Of a stretch of DNA of 27,191 nt, positions 1-7,418 are shown piece after piece. The stretch's first letter is position 1. Every line of letters begins with the position of its first letter. This stretch comes from Myxococcota bacterium (GTDB lineage Bacteria; Myxococcota_C; UBA6777). A model generated the notes under the pieces. It was given only the letters and a program-made list of their open reading frames with translations. It ran no database searches and had not been told where the DNA came from. The stretch covers positions 1-27,191 of the forward strand of contig CAUJFU010000124.1 in NCBI GenBank assembly GCA_963169055.1, written 5' to 3'. A program made the translations under genes and the position numbers.

Positions 1-431
1 GCGCCTTTTTGTTGGATCTCAAAGGAGAGCGAGTCGATGAGGATGGGGCGCCCATGATCGAACTGGATGTTGTAGGCGCTTGCGTCTTTGAGGATCATGT
101 CGTGTTGGAGGGCGAGTTTTTGGAGGGAGAGAGTGTGAAGGGCGGCATCTTTGAGTTGTCCGAAGCACCACTCGTAGGGATAAGAGATAAAAGGGAGTTC
201 ACGGGGGGCGATGATCTTGTAGGCGTGTCCGTCGGGAGAAAGCGTGTTGGGGCATTCTTCGTGTTGGATCAGCATTCCGTTGGCGGTGAGTTGTTTGTAG
301 AGGCCGGAGGAATGGAGATGTTCGTAGTGGGTTTGATAGGATGCGTGGATTTGCCTAAGCAGACGGGTGTCGTGTCGAAAGAGAAAGCCGCTTGGATCGC
401 GAAATGAGCTTTGGAGTGGTTGTGTTGCCAT
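1..431 (-). CDS. Class I SAM-dependent methyltransferase, N-terminal part (cut by window edge)
   Basis: The reading frame starts at the ATG at 431 and runs open to the window edge, giving 143 residues. The visible part matches by eye the conserved N-terminal region of a family of class I SAM-dependent methyltransferases: FRDPSGF near the start, a SGLYKQL segment, HEE, then SYPYEWCFGQLKDAA, LKDASAYNIQF and IDSLSFE. This region precedes the SAM-binding Rossmann fold, which lies outside the window, so the glycine-rich SAM motif cannot be checked. The substrate is unknown; relatives sit in polysaccharide or nodulation-type loci. The start lies 17 bp after the stop of the small membrane protein gene on the same strand, so the two are probably cotranscribed. 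The family call rests on recalled motifs, not on a search. Confidence 0.8.
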   Translation of the reverse strand, partial: MATQPLQSSFRDPSGFLFRHDTRLLRQIHASYQTHYEHLHSSGLYKQLTANGMLIQHEECPNTLSPDGHAYKIIAPRELPFISYPYEWCFGQLKDAALHTLSLQKLALQHDMILKDASAYNIQFDHGRPILIDSLSFEIQQKG

Positions 432-448
432 CGGGTTGGTGGTTTGTT

Positions 449-703
449 TTATGGTTTGGGGGTTGGAGTGTCGTTGGTGAGGGTATTTATGGGGGCTTGG
501 ATCTCGTTGGGGGCTTGGGCTTCTCGGCGCGAGAAGAAGGCTTTTAATCTCAGCCAGTTCATTTTGATGAACATACTTGCAGCAAGAAAAAGGCCGACGA
601 TCATTTGAAAAATCATGCTACCTGTGCCGGGATCGAGGTAGGCATAAGCATCATTGGCGCTCAAAAAGAAGAAGCAGAGGGAAAGAAAGAGAACACTTTG
701 CAT
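449..703 (-). CDS. Small membrane protein with YLDPGTGS motif
   Basis: The 84-residue product has an N-terminal hydrophobic stretch (about residues 3-20) that may be a cleaved signal peptide ending near AYA. It is followed by YLDPGTGS, then a second hydrophobic segment (about 30-47, MIFQMIVGLFLAASMF), a basic patch (KMNWLRLKAFFSRR) and a Pro/Thr-rich tail. The YLDPGTGS-plus-one-helix arrangement is a recurring small uncharacterised membrane-protein type. The gene is first in a probable two-gene unit with the methyltransferase 17 bp downstream, and a good sigma-70 type promoter lies about 60 bp upstream. Function is unknown; from context it may anchor or assist the methyltransferase pathway at the membrane. 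Confidence 0.75.
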   Translation of the reverse strand: MQSVLFLSLCFFFLSANDAYAYLDPGTGSMIFQMIVGLFLAASMFIKMNWLRLKAFFSRREAQAPNEIQAPINTLTNDTPTPKP

Positions 704-765
704 GGTTCAAGGCTCCATTGGTTCGGTACGCGCTTGTTCTTGGGTTGTGGCGTTCGCAAAACGTG

Positions 766-794
766 ACTGTATCCGTTCGTTATACCGAGGTCAA
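766..794 (-). promoter_or_regulatory. Candidate sigma-70 promoter for the YLDPGTGS/methyltransferase unit
   Basis: On the minus strand, TTGACC (794-789) and TACAGT (771-766) are separated by 17 bp. That fits a housekeeping promoter and predicts a start near 759 and a 5' leader of about 55 nt before the ATG at 703. Found by reading only. Confidence 0.5.
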
Positions 795-903
795 CCATGA
801 AGATCACACACCTACGGCGATGTTTGCTGCGGAGAATATGTAACCCCTATGAAATAAAAGAAAAAGATCAGCTTGTATGAGTTTTTGTGTTGTAGGGCAG
901 GAG

Positions 904-1015
904 GGGATGAAAAGAAGTTGGGTCAAGGGGCGGATTGGAGTCGAGGAGCTCACTGCTGCCTTGAGAGAGTTCTCAACAGGGATGAATAGGAGTTGGGTCA
1001 AGGGGCGGATTGGAG
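904..1015. repeat. Duplicated maeB stop-codon region (37-bp direct repeat, 75-bp offset)
   Basis: Bases 979-1015 contain the last codons and stop of maeB. A copy with two mismatches in 37 bases lies at 904-940, 75 bp further downstream in the maeB direction. The copy carries the same terminal codons and TGA but is separated from the gene by unrelated sequence that includes a small palindrome (TTGAGA/TCTCAA at 961-976). The rest of the 704-997 interval holds the promoter above and no gene that I can support. Confidence 0.85.
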
Positions 1016-3298
1016 GGGCTTGCGTTCGCTGCGGAATTTTTTGGCCATGACAGCGGTGACAGCGGAGACGCTGATCACGGTTTGGAGGTCGCAGTTGCGG
1101 GGGAGAGCGTTGACGGGTTCGGAGAGTCCGATCAGGATGGGTCCAACGACTTCCATTTCGCCGAGGTATTGCATGAGTTGGTAGCTGATATTGCCGGCGT
1201 TGAGGGAGGGGAAGACGAAGACGTTGGCGGGATCCTTGAGGGTGCAGAAGGGGAAGTCGTGGGAGTAGGCTTTGGGGTTGACGGCGATGTCAACGCGCAT
1301 CTCGCCGTCGATCATCAGGTCAGGGCGCATCTGTTTGGCGAGTTGTGTGGCTTTTTGAACTTTGATGGACTCGCTGTTTCGGGCGCTTCCGAAGTTGGAA
1401 AAAGACAGCATGGCGACGCGGGGTGTGATGCCGAGTTGTCGGATCAAGTCGGAGGTTGCGACGGCGATGTGGGCGAGTTGTTCGGCGTTGGGGTCGATAT
1501 TGACGGTGGTATCGGCAAAGAAGCGGGCTTTGCCTTTTTTATCGAGGATCATGTACATACCGCAGGCGATGGGGTTGCCTTGGGAGAGGCCGACGATCTG
1601 GAGAGCGGGCTTGATGATCTCGGGGTAGTTGTGAGCGATTCCGCCGACACATCCGTCCGCGTCGCCGCATTTGACCATCATCATGGCGTAGCGGAGGGTG
1701 TCTTGGAGTTGTTGCCATGCGCCGCTACAGGTGATGCCTTTGCGTTCGCGCAGGCGGATGTAAGTGTCGACGTAGTTTGCGGGGATACTGCCTTCTTTGC
1801 GGGTGTCGATGATATCGTAGCGGTCGGAGGCGAAGTCGAGGCCGAGGTTTTGGGCGTGTTGGAGGATCTCTTGTTGGTTGCCAAGCAGGATGGGGTGGGC
1901 GATGCCTTCGTTCATCATGACGTGGCAAGCGCGCAGGATGGTGGGGTGATCGCCTTCGGGGAAGACGATGCGCATTTTTCGTTTTTGGGTGTGGGCCTGC
2001 CCGATAAAGCGCTGGACCATCTCGCGGGTTGGGTGGATCAGTCGTTCGAGGCGTTCTTGATAGGCTTCGAGATCGTCGAGGGGCTTGCGTGCGACACCAC
2101 TGTCCATCGCGGCCTTGGCGACGGCGGGAGCGACACGGTACAAAACCCGAGAGTCAAAGGGTTTGGGGATGATGTAGTCGCGGCCAAATTGCAGGCGCTG
2201 TTTGTGATAGGCTTGTAAGACGTCGTCGGGGACATCTTCGCGGGTGAGTTCGGCGAGGGCGCGGGTGGCGGCGAGTTTCATCTCTTCGTTGATGGTGGTG
2301 GCGCGGACATCGAGTGCGCCGCGAAAGATGAAAGGGAAGCCGAGGACGTTGTTGATCTGGTTTGGATAATCGGAACGGCCTGTGGCGACAATAGCGTCGG
2401 GCCTTGTTTGGACGGCAAGATCGTAATCGATCTCGGGGACGGGATTGGCCATCGCAAAGATGATCGGGTCGCGTTTCATGCCGCGCAACATCTCAGGGGT
2501 AAGGATGTTGGGGGCGGATAGACCGATGAATACGTCGGCTCCATCGATGACTTGGGCGAGTGTGCGGTGGGGGGTGTCAGCGGCGACTTCTTCGAGATAG
2601 GAACCTTCGGGTTCGCGGCCTTTGTAGACGACGCCGTGAACGTCGGTCAAAAACAGGTTCTCGCGTTTGACGCCCAACGAGAGGCAGTACCGCGCACACG
2701 AAAAGCCCGCAGCACCCGCCCCTGAAAACACCAGCTTCACTTCGTCCATGCGCTTGTTCACGATCTCAAGGGCGTTGAGCAGCGCCGCTCCCATGATGAT
2801 CGCTGTTCCGTGTTGGTCGTCATGAAACACAGGGATATTCATCTCTTCGCGCAGCCGCTTTTCGATGTAGAAACAATCGGGTGCGCCGATATCTTCGAGA
2901 TTGATCCCGCCAAACGTCGGTTCCAACATCTTCACACCAAGGATGAAGTCGTCGGCGGTTTTGCTCTTGAATTCAAGGTCAAATACATCGATCCCTGCAA
3001 AGCGTTTGAACAACACGCCTTTGCCTTCCATGACGGGCTTGCTCGCCAATGGGCCGATATTTCCGAGTCCCAGCACTGCTGTTCCGTTGGTGATCACTGC
3101 CACCAAGTTTCCTTTGATCGTGTAATCGTAGACTGTATCGGGATCTTTGTGGATCTCTCGGCAAGGCTCCGCAACCCCCGGTGTATAGGCCAGCGAAAGA
3201 TCAAGCTGCGTCGCAAAGGGCTTGGTGGCGTTGACTTCCAACTTTCCCGGGCGTCCGTTGGCGTGATAAGCAAGGGCGTCTTCTCTCGAAAAGCTCAT
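998..3298 (-). CDS. maeB: NADP-dependent malic enzyme, MaeB type (malic enzyme plus phosphotransacetylase-like domain)
   Basis: The enzyme oxidatively decarboxylates malate to pyruvate with NADP, in the cytoplasm. The 766-residue product has the two-part MaeB architecture: an N-terminal malic enzyme domain (LAYTPGVAEPC, GNIGPLASKPVMEGK, FHDDQHGTAI, FSGAGAAG NAD-binding loop, ANPVPE), then from about residue 430 a phosphate acetyl/butyryl-transferase-like domain (RIVFPEGDHPTILRAC, SFSNFGS, DGEMRVDIA). In Escherichia coli MaeB (about 759 residues) this second domain is regulatory and binds acetyl-CoA. The frame is open upstream, but the ATG at 3298 fits family length and has GAGG 9-10 bases before it. 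It starts 23 bp after asnS, so asnS and maeB probably form an operon. A duplicate of its 3' end lies downstream. Confidence 0.96.
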   Translation of the reverse strand: MSFSREDALAYHANGRPGKLEVNATKPFATQLDLSLAYTPGVAEPCREIHKDPDTVYDYTIKGNLVAVITNGTAVLGLGNIGPLASKPVMEGKGVLFKRFAGIDVFDLEFKSKTADDFILGVKMLEPTFGGINLEDIGAPDCFYIEKRLREEMNIPVFHDDQHGTAIIMGAALLNALEIVNKRMDEVKLVFSGAGAAGFSCARYCLSLGVKRENLFLTDVHGVVYKGREPEGSYLEEVAADTPHRTLAQVIDGADVFIGLSAPNILTPEMLRGMKRDPIIFAMANPVPEIDYDLAVQTRPDAIVATGRSDYPNQINNVLGFPFIFRGALDVRATTINEEMKLAATRALAELTREDVPDDVLQAYHKQRLQFGRDYIIPKPFDSRVLYRVAPAVAKAAMDSGVARKPLDDLEAYQERLERLIHPTREMVQRFIGQAHTQKRKMRIVFPEGDHPTILRACHVMMNEGIAHPILLGNQQEILQHAQNLGLDFASDRYDIIDTRKEGSIPANYVDTYIRLRERKGITCSGAWQQLQDTLRYAMMMVKCGDADGCVGGIAHNYPEIIKPALQIVGLSQGNPIACGMYMILDKKGKARFFADTTVNIDPNAEQLAHIAVATSDLIRQLGITPRVAMLSFSNFGSARNSESIKVQKATQLAKQMRPDLMIDGEMRVDIAVNPKAYSHDFPFCTLKDPANVFVFPSLNAGNISYQLMQYLGEMEVVGPILIGLSEPVNALPRNCDLQTVISVSAVTAVMAKKFRSERKPLQSAP

Positions 3299-3321
3299 GG
3301 TTTCGACCTCGTGTGCATGGA

Positions 3322-4758
3322 TTAGAAGTGTGCGTTGCCGGGGGTGCGTGGGAAGGGGATCACATCGCGGATGTTGTTCATGCCTGTGATGAATTGCACC
3401 ATCCGCTCGAAGCCAAGGCCAAATCCAGCGTGTGGTGCGCCACCGAAACGACGCAGATCCAAATACCACCAGATTTCTTCTTCGGCGATCTTGAAGTCTC
3501 GCACGCGTTGCAGCAAGACATCGTAGCGTTCTTCACGTTGCGAGCCGCCGATCACTTCGCCGATCCCGGGGAAAAGCACATCCATGGCCGCCACGGTTTT
3601 GTTGTCTTCGTTGAGGCGCATATAAAAGGCTTTGATCTCTTTCGGGTAGTTTCGGACGATCACAGGTTTTTGGAAGTGCTGTTCGACCAACCAGCGCTCG
3701 TGTTCGGCTTGCAGGTCTTTTCCCCATTCAACGGGGTAAGTGAACTTGCCCTTTTTGTGTGCCTTCGAGCCACGCAACAGATCGACGGCTTCGGTGTAAG
3801 TGATGCGCTCGAACTTGTTGTCGGTCACAAAGCGCAAGGTCTCCAAGAGGCCCATCGGACGGCGCTCTTCTTTCTTCATGTTCTTTTCGAGTTCCGCAAG
3901 CCGCTGATCCAAAAACTCGAGTTCCTCGGGGCAATGTTCGAGCGTGTAGCGGATCAAGTATTGAACGAAGTCTTCGGCCAGATCCATATCGTCGTGGATA
4001 TCAAAGAAGGCGATCTCGGGTTCGATCATCCAAAACTCGGCCAGATGCCGCGAAGTATTGGAGTTTTCCGCCCGAAAAGTGGGGCCGAAGGTGTAGACTT
4101 TTCCAAGCGCGAGCGCGCCGATCTCGGCTTGCAGTTGGCCCGAGACGGTGAGGTTGGTGGGGCGTTGGAAAAAGTCAGCCGACCAGTCATCATGCCCGTC
4201 TTCGCCTTTGGGCGGCGTAAAGCCGGGTGGGAGCGTTGTCACACGAAACATCTCCCCCGCGCCCTCTGCGTCGCTTCCCGTAATGATCGGCGTGTGCATA
4301 TAAAAATAGCCGCGATCGTTAAAGTATTTGTGAACCGCAAAGGCCACCGCATGACGTACCCGAAACACCGCATTCATCACGTTGGTACGCATCCGAAAGT
4401 GGGCTTGTTGGCGCAGGTATTCCATGGTTTGGGCTTTGGGTTGCAGCACATAGGATTCGGGGTCGGCCTCGCCCAATATCTCGATCGACTCGGCAAGGAC
4501 TTCGACCGCTTGGCCCGATCCGATGGACGCGATCACTTTGCCCGTCACAGCGATGCAAGCGTGAAAATGGATGCGCTTGAGCAAGGACTCATCAAAGTTT
4601 TCGTAGTCTACGACGATTTGAAGCTGTTTCATCGTCGAGCCGTCGTAGAGGGCGATAAATCGGTTGGAACGAAAGGCCCGAACCCACCCCATCACGGTCA
4701 CTTGTTGATCGAGGGGGGCTTGTTCAAGGATAGAAGCGATCTCGGTTCTTCTTGGCAT
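3322..4758 (-). CDS. asnS: Asparagine--tRNA ligase
   Basis: Class IIb aminoacyl-tRNA synthetase charging tRNA-Asn with asparagine in the cytoplasm. The 478-residue protein has an N-terminal OB-fold anticodon-binding domain (VTVMGWVRAFRSNRFIALYDGS, residues about 20-45). The catalytic core follows with motif 1 around HTPIITGSDAEGAGEMF, motif 2 (GPTFRAENSNTSRHLAEFWMIEPE) and motif 3 at the C-terminus (GFGLGFERMVQFITG), ending in DVIPFPRTPGNAHF, close to the E. coli AsnS C-terminus. The features NLTVSGQLQAE and SNTSRHLAEFWM favour AsnRS over AspRS. Length is close to the usual 460-470. The ATG at 4758 is preceded by AAGGG. maeB follows after 23 bp, and a divergent methyltransferase-like gene begins 228 bp away. 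Confidence 0.97.
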   Translation of the reverse strand: MPRRTEIASILEQAPLDQQVTVMGWVRAFRSNRFIALYDGSTMKQLQIVVDYENFDESLLKRIHFHACIAVTGKVIASIGSGQAVEVLAESIEILGEADPESYVLQPKAQTMEYLRQQAHFRMRTNVMNAVFRVRHAVAFAVHKYFNDRGYFYMHTPIITGSDAEGAGEMFRVTTLPPGFTPPKGEDGHDDWSADFFQRPTNLTVSGQLQAEIGALALGKVYTFGPTFRAENSNTSRHLAEFWMIEPEIAFFDIHDDMDLAEDFVQYLIRYTLEHCPEELEFLDQRLAELEKNMKKEERRPMGLLETLRFVTDNKFERITYTEAVDLLRGSKAHKKGKFTYPVEWGKDLQAEHERWLVEQHFQKPVIVRNYPKEIKAFYMRLNEDNKTVAAMDVLFPGIGEVIGGSQREERYDVLLQRVRDFKIAEEEIWWYLDLRRFGGAPHAGFGLGFERMVQFITGMNNIRDVIPFPRTPGNAHF

Positions 4759-4810
4759 AACAACACCCTTATATGGACGGAACAGGACTGACGCAGTCCG
4801 ATAATCTTGG

Positions 4811-4827
4811 GTGGGGCAACGCCCCAC
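4811..4827. repeat. Perfect 7-bp stem hairpin resembling the dispersed-repeat hairpin
   Basis: GTGGGGC-AAC-GCCCCAC forms a 7-bp stem with a 3-base loop in the interval between asnS and the divergent gene at 4987. The two ~135-bp dispersed repeats end in a hairpin of the same plan (GTGGGGT-AGC-ACCCCAC at one copy), followed as here by an ACAA-containing stretch. The remainder of that repeat is not visible here. It may be a solo hairpin copy or a transcript-end signal; no T-run follows. Confidence 0.5.
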
Positions 4828-4986
4828 ATCCCACAACAACTTTCAGGAGACGCAGCAAAGCACAAGGCTTGTTTCGATGCAAGTCGGTGCGCGGTTCACT
4901 GTCTTTTTCCCCGAAGTATCGCTTACGGATAGGGCTTGCGCGGTCAAATCGCCTTGGCACGGAAAGAAGAAGAGGAGGCAAATGTG

Positions 4987-5928
4987 ATGGAGCAGATGCG
5001 GAGATGGCGGATGGTGGGGGGAGCGTGGTATTTTGCGTTGCAAGGTGCTGCGGTGGGGTTGTGGTGGCTGTGGATGGTGAGGGTGCCGTCGGTGCGGGTC
5101 TATTTTCGGACGAGTCGGTTGAGCGAGGCGGGTTTGATGGACTTTGCGTGGCCGGATCTGCTGTTGTTGATGGGGGGATCGTGGTTGTGTGCTTGGTGGT
5201 TGTGGCGTTGTTCGGAGAGCGTGTGGACGCAACGAGCCGTTTGGGGGGTAGTGGGAGTGGTGTTGTATCCGACGTTGTATGTGGTGGGGGCGACATTTTG
5301 GACAGGTGGAGAAGGGTGGGCTGCGGCGATGGCGATGGGTGCGGCGTCGTTGGGGACTTGTCTTGCCGCATGGACGGTGCGGTCGGAAGGTGCGTTGTTT
5401 CAAGTCGCTCCTGTGCGGCCTGTGTGGGTGAATATGCTGCGAACGTTTGTGCAGACGTGCATTTTTTGGGGGATATCTTTGGGGATGGCACCTTGGTTGG
5501 TGTGCAAAGCCGAAGCAGCGTTGGGGTTCTCGCGCTTTCAAACGCCTGCGCAGGCATGGCTGCCTTGGGTGTTGTTTGCGGGTGTGGGGGTAGCCAATGT
5601 CCTGACGGGGCAGATCATGGGGCGATTTGGCGAGGGAACTCCGCTGCCGCTCGAAACAGCGAGGATCTTGGTGATTCGAGGGCCGTATCGGGTGGTGCGA
5701 AATCCGATGGCGTTGACGGGCCTGTTTTTGGGGGCGATGGTGGGGTGGGCGCTTGGATCATGGGGGGTCTTGGCGATGGTCGCGGTGGGTGGCGTGTTTT
5801 GGCATGTTTTTGTGCGGCCTATCGAAGAAGCCGATCTGTTCGAGCGATTCGGACAGCCTTTTGCAAACTATCGTGACAGCGTGCGCTGTTGGCTTCCAAC
5901 GTGGCCGCCTTATCCGCCCTCTCCATAG
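4987..5928 (+). CDS. Integral membrane isoprenylcysteine carboxyl methyltransferase-like (ICMT/PEMT superfamily) protein
   Basis: The 313-residue product is strongly hydrophobic with about seven predicted membrane segments (near residues 12-30, 56-73, 84-103, 112-128, 152-170, 190-208, 243-276). The C-terminal part has the ICMT/phospholipid-methyltransferase signature: RGPYRVVRNPM (231-241), then membrane helices, then RPIEEADLFERFGQPFANYRDSV (EE at 280-281) and WLP. In the family these residues bind S-adenosylmethionine and methylate an isoprenyl-cysteine, lipid or other membrane substrate; the substrate here is unknown. AGGAGG at 4973-4978 lies 8 bases before ATG 4987, so I use that start rather than the longer open frame upstream. 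A GTG directly before it is possible. It is divergent from asnS and followed by the 6144 gene on the same strand. Confidence 0.82.
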   Translation: MEQMRRWRMVGGAWYFALQGAAVGLWWLWMVRVPSVRVYFRTSRLSEAGLMDFAWPDLLLLMGGSWLCAWWLWRCSESVWTQRAVWGVVGVVLYPTLYVVGATFWTGGEGWAAAMAMGAASLGTCLAAWTVRSEGALFQVAPVRPVWVNMLRTFVQTCIFWGISLGMAPWLVCKAEAALGFSRFQTPAQAWLPWVLFAGVGVANVLTGQIMGRFGEGTPLPLETARILVIRGPYRVVRNPMALTGLFLGAMVGWALGSWGVLAMVAVGGVFWHVFVRPIEEADLFERFGQPFANYRDSVRCWLPTWPPYPPSP

Positions 5929-6043
5929 GCCACACGGACTTTTCAACCTAACGAATCCGCCGCTTGAAACGTCTGTAAACACGTCGGACGTCTGCAAACA
6001 AGGGTGTTTTCAGCAGTGCTTCTTTCGCAAGAGTCGAGCCGCC

Positions 6044-6072
6044 TTGTGTCGCGAAATGTTCTCTGATAAAAG
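6044..6072 (+). promoter_or_regulatory. Weak candidate promoter upstream of the 6144 gene
   Basis: TTGTGT (6044-6049) and TAAAAG (6067-6072) are 17 bp apart, about 70 bp before the ATG at 6144. Upstream, at 5969-5980 and 5988-5999, is a 12-base direct repeat of the form ACGTCTGyAAAC with 19-bp spacing that could be a regulator site. Both are suggestions only. Confidence 0.3.
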
Positions 6073-6143
6073 TTCCACACGATCCACCGCACCCGACAGG
6101 CCGCAAGCCTTCTTTCCTCTCACCCAAAACAAGGGAGCCAGAC

Positions 6144-6974
6144 ATGACCGAAACCACGTCCGAACACGCCGACCTGTTCACCCTCAACGACGAGATCTCT
6201 GACGATATCGAAGATCAAGAAGCCCCAACCGACGCGATCTCTGCGCTGTCCTCGCTTCAACCCATCCTCGAGCAGATCTCACCTGAAGACACCAAAACAG
6301 GCCGTGTCTCAGGGGCAAAAGTGACGGCGTATTGCGCGAAACTGCAACAAAAAGCCCAAGGCTACGCGACAGAACTCGACAGTACCTTTGTCCACTCCCC
6401 TCGCAATTTTATCGAGCAGTTGCTTCCTTGCGCACGCGCCTATTGGGCCGCCCAAAGCGCACTCGAAAGCATCGATCCCTCCGCCGTCGATCGCAAAAAG
6501 CTTTACAAACAAGCCGGTACACTGAAACAGCGTGTTGTTCGCGCTTTGGAATTTTACGCCGAAGACGATCCGCAGATCCGATTCGTACTTGAGGTTATCC
6601 GCCCCGGTACAGGCTATGTCGATCGCGCCGAAGATCTCCAAAAGCTCTATGCGGCCTTGCAGCCTTACCGTGATCAGCTACTCCAACGGCAGCTTCTTTC
6701 GAACGAAGACATCGAGCGGATACCCAAGCTCGCAGAACAACTCCTCGAACCCAGCACCTCAGAAACCAAGATCAAGGACGCCCGCCTGTTGCGTGATCGA
6801 GCTTGGACTCTCCTTGTCGAAGCCTACAACGAAGTCATGCACCATCTGCGCTTTGTCTTGCGCCACACGCCCACCGAATTCGCTCAGCTCGGTTCTCTCT
6901 TCTTCCCCCCGTCCACCACCCGCGCCACCAAGAAACCCACCCCACAAAACCCACCTCCTGCACCTCAAGGCTGA
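6144..6974 (+). CDS. Hypothetical acidic, mostly helical protein
   Basis: I do not recognise this 276-residue protein. It begins with about 45 acidic residues (LFTLNDEISDDIEDQE), continues as a charged, Leu/Ala-rich and probably helical region (about 50-250) without obvious membrane segments or signal peptide, and ends in a Pro/Thr-rich tail (TTRATKKPTPQNPPPAPQG). Two Cys are present but no metal motif. Coding character is supported by codon-position bias like its neighbours, an ATG with GGGAG 6-7 bases upstream, and the absence of a better frame on either strand. It lies 215 bp downstream of the ICMT-like gene. A cytoplasmic scaffold or adaptor role is possible, but nothing in the sequence fixes it. 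Confidence 0.72.
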   Translation: MTETTSEHADLFTLNDEISDDIEDQEAPTDAISALSSLQPILEQISPEDTKTGRVSGAKVTAYCAKLQQKAQGYATELDSTFVHSPRNFIEQLLPCARAYWAAQSALESIDPSAVDRKKLYKQAGTLKQRVVRALEFYAEDDPQIRFVLEVIRPGTGYVDRAEDLQKLYAALQPYRDQLLQRQLLSNEDIERIPKLAEQLLEPSTSETKIKDARLLRDRAWTLLVEAYNEVMHHLRFVLRHTPTEFAQLGSLFFPPSTTRATKKPTPQNPPPAPQG

Positions 6975-6992
6975 AGCTCTTTGCCTCGCACT

Positions 6993-7230
6993 GTCGCCAA
7001 AGTACTCGAACAGGTTTTTTGGAAGGGCCGTACGGTCGCCAAAGCCTGTGGATGTACTTGGGTGGAAGGGTCGTACGGTCGCCGAAGTACTTGAACAGGT
7101 TTTTTGGAAGGGTCGTGCGGTCGCTAAAGTCTGTGGATGTACTTGGGTGGAAGGGTCGTACGGTCGCCGAAGTACTCGGGCAGGTTTTTCGGAAGGGTCG
7201 TACGGTCGCCGAAGTCTGTGGGTGTATTGG
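6993..7230. repeat. Higher-order tandem repeat: 85-bp unit made of alternating 42- and 43-bp half-units
   Basis: Six successive half-units start at 6993, 7035, 7078, 7120, 7163 and 7205. Odd units (42 bp) contain AGTACTyGAACAGGTTTT, even units (43 bp) contain CTGTGGATGTACTTGGGTGG. All begin GTCGCC/T and the complete ones end GGAAGGGyCGTACG (third CGTGCG). The result is an 85-bp composite period present about 2.6 times. The last even unit decays after about 25 bases. CGTACG or its variant recurs at 7029, 7072, 7114, 7157 and 7199. No convincing gene occupies 6975-7418; reading frames across the repeat do not look like protein families. Confidence 0.9.
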
Positions 7231-7283
7231 GGAGGTGATCATCGTTGATATAAGAGGTTGTTTCGGTGAGAGAGGTTCTCCGT

Positions 7284-7418
7284 GTTGGACAAAAAGACGT
7301 GTTCGCGGGCGTCCAAGCGGCAGAGTCGTTGGGATGAAAAACAAATGTTCGCTCCGCCGATACGGGGTCAAGGGGGCAAAGCTCCCTTGCGGGGTATGGG
7401 GTGGCACCCCATACAAAC
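7284..7418 (+). repeat. Dispersed ~135-bp repeat, copy 1, ending in a hairpin
   Basis: This segment matches the reverse strand of 25567-25700 over its full length with scattered differences. It includes an identical 18-base core (7360-7377, centred on ACGGGGTCAAGGGGGC) and a terminal hairpin (GTATGGGGT-GGC-ACCCCATAC, about 7395-7415). It ends exactly where the convergent DUF4203 gene stops. The hairpin could also serve as a bidirectional transcription terminator between the two convergent genes. Confidence 0.8.

Noticed and set aside
1010-2218. 402-codon plus-strand open frame opposite maeB
   Set aside because: It is the complement of a clear MaeB; its translation is Gly/Asp/Val-rich with no family motifs, as expected for antisense of a codon-biased gene.
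3313-4791. 492-codon plus-strand open frame opposite asnS
   Set aside because: It is antisense to a full-length AsnRS with all class II motifs; the frame stays open because of codon bias.
4769-5557. Minus-strand open frames opposite the ICMT-like gene
   Set aside because: Their products are Pro/Thr/His/Arg low-complexity strings, and the plus strand has a Shine-Dalgarno site and the RNPM signature.
6993-7230. CRISPR array
   Set aside because: Alternating half-units are repeated sequence throughout, with no unique spacers and no cas genes nearby.
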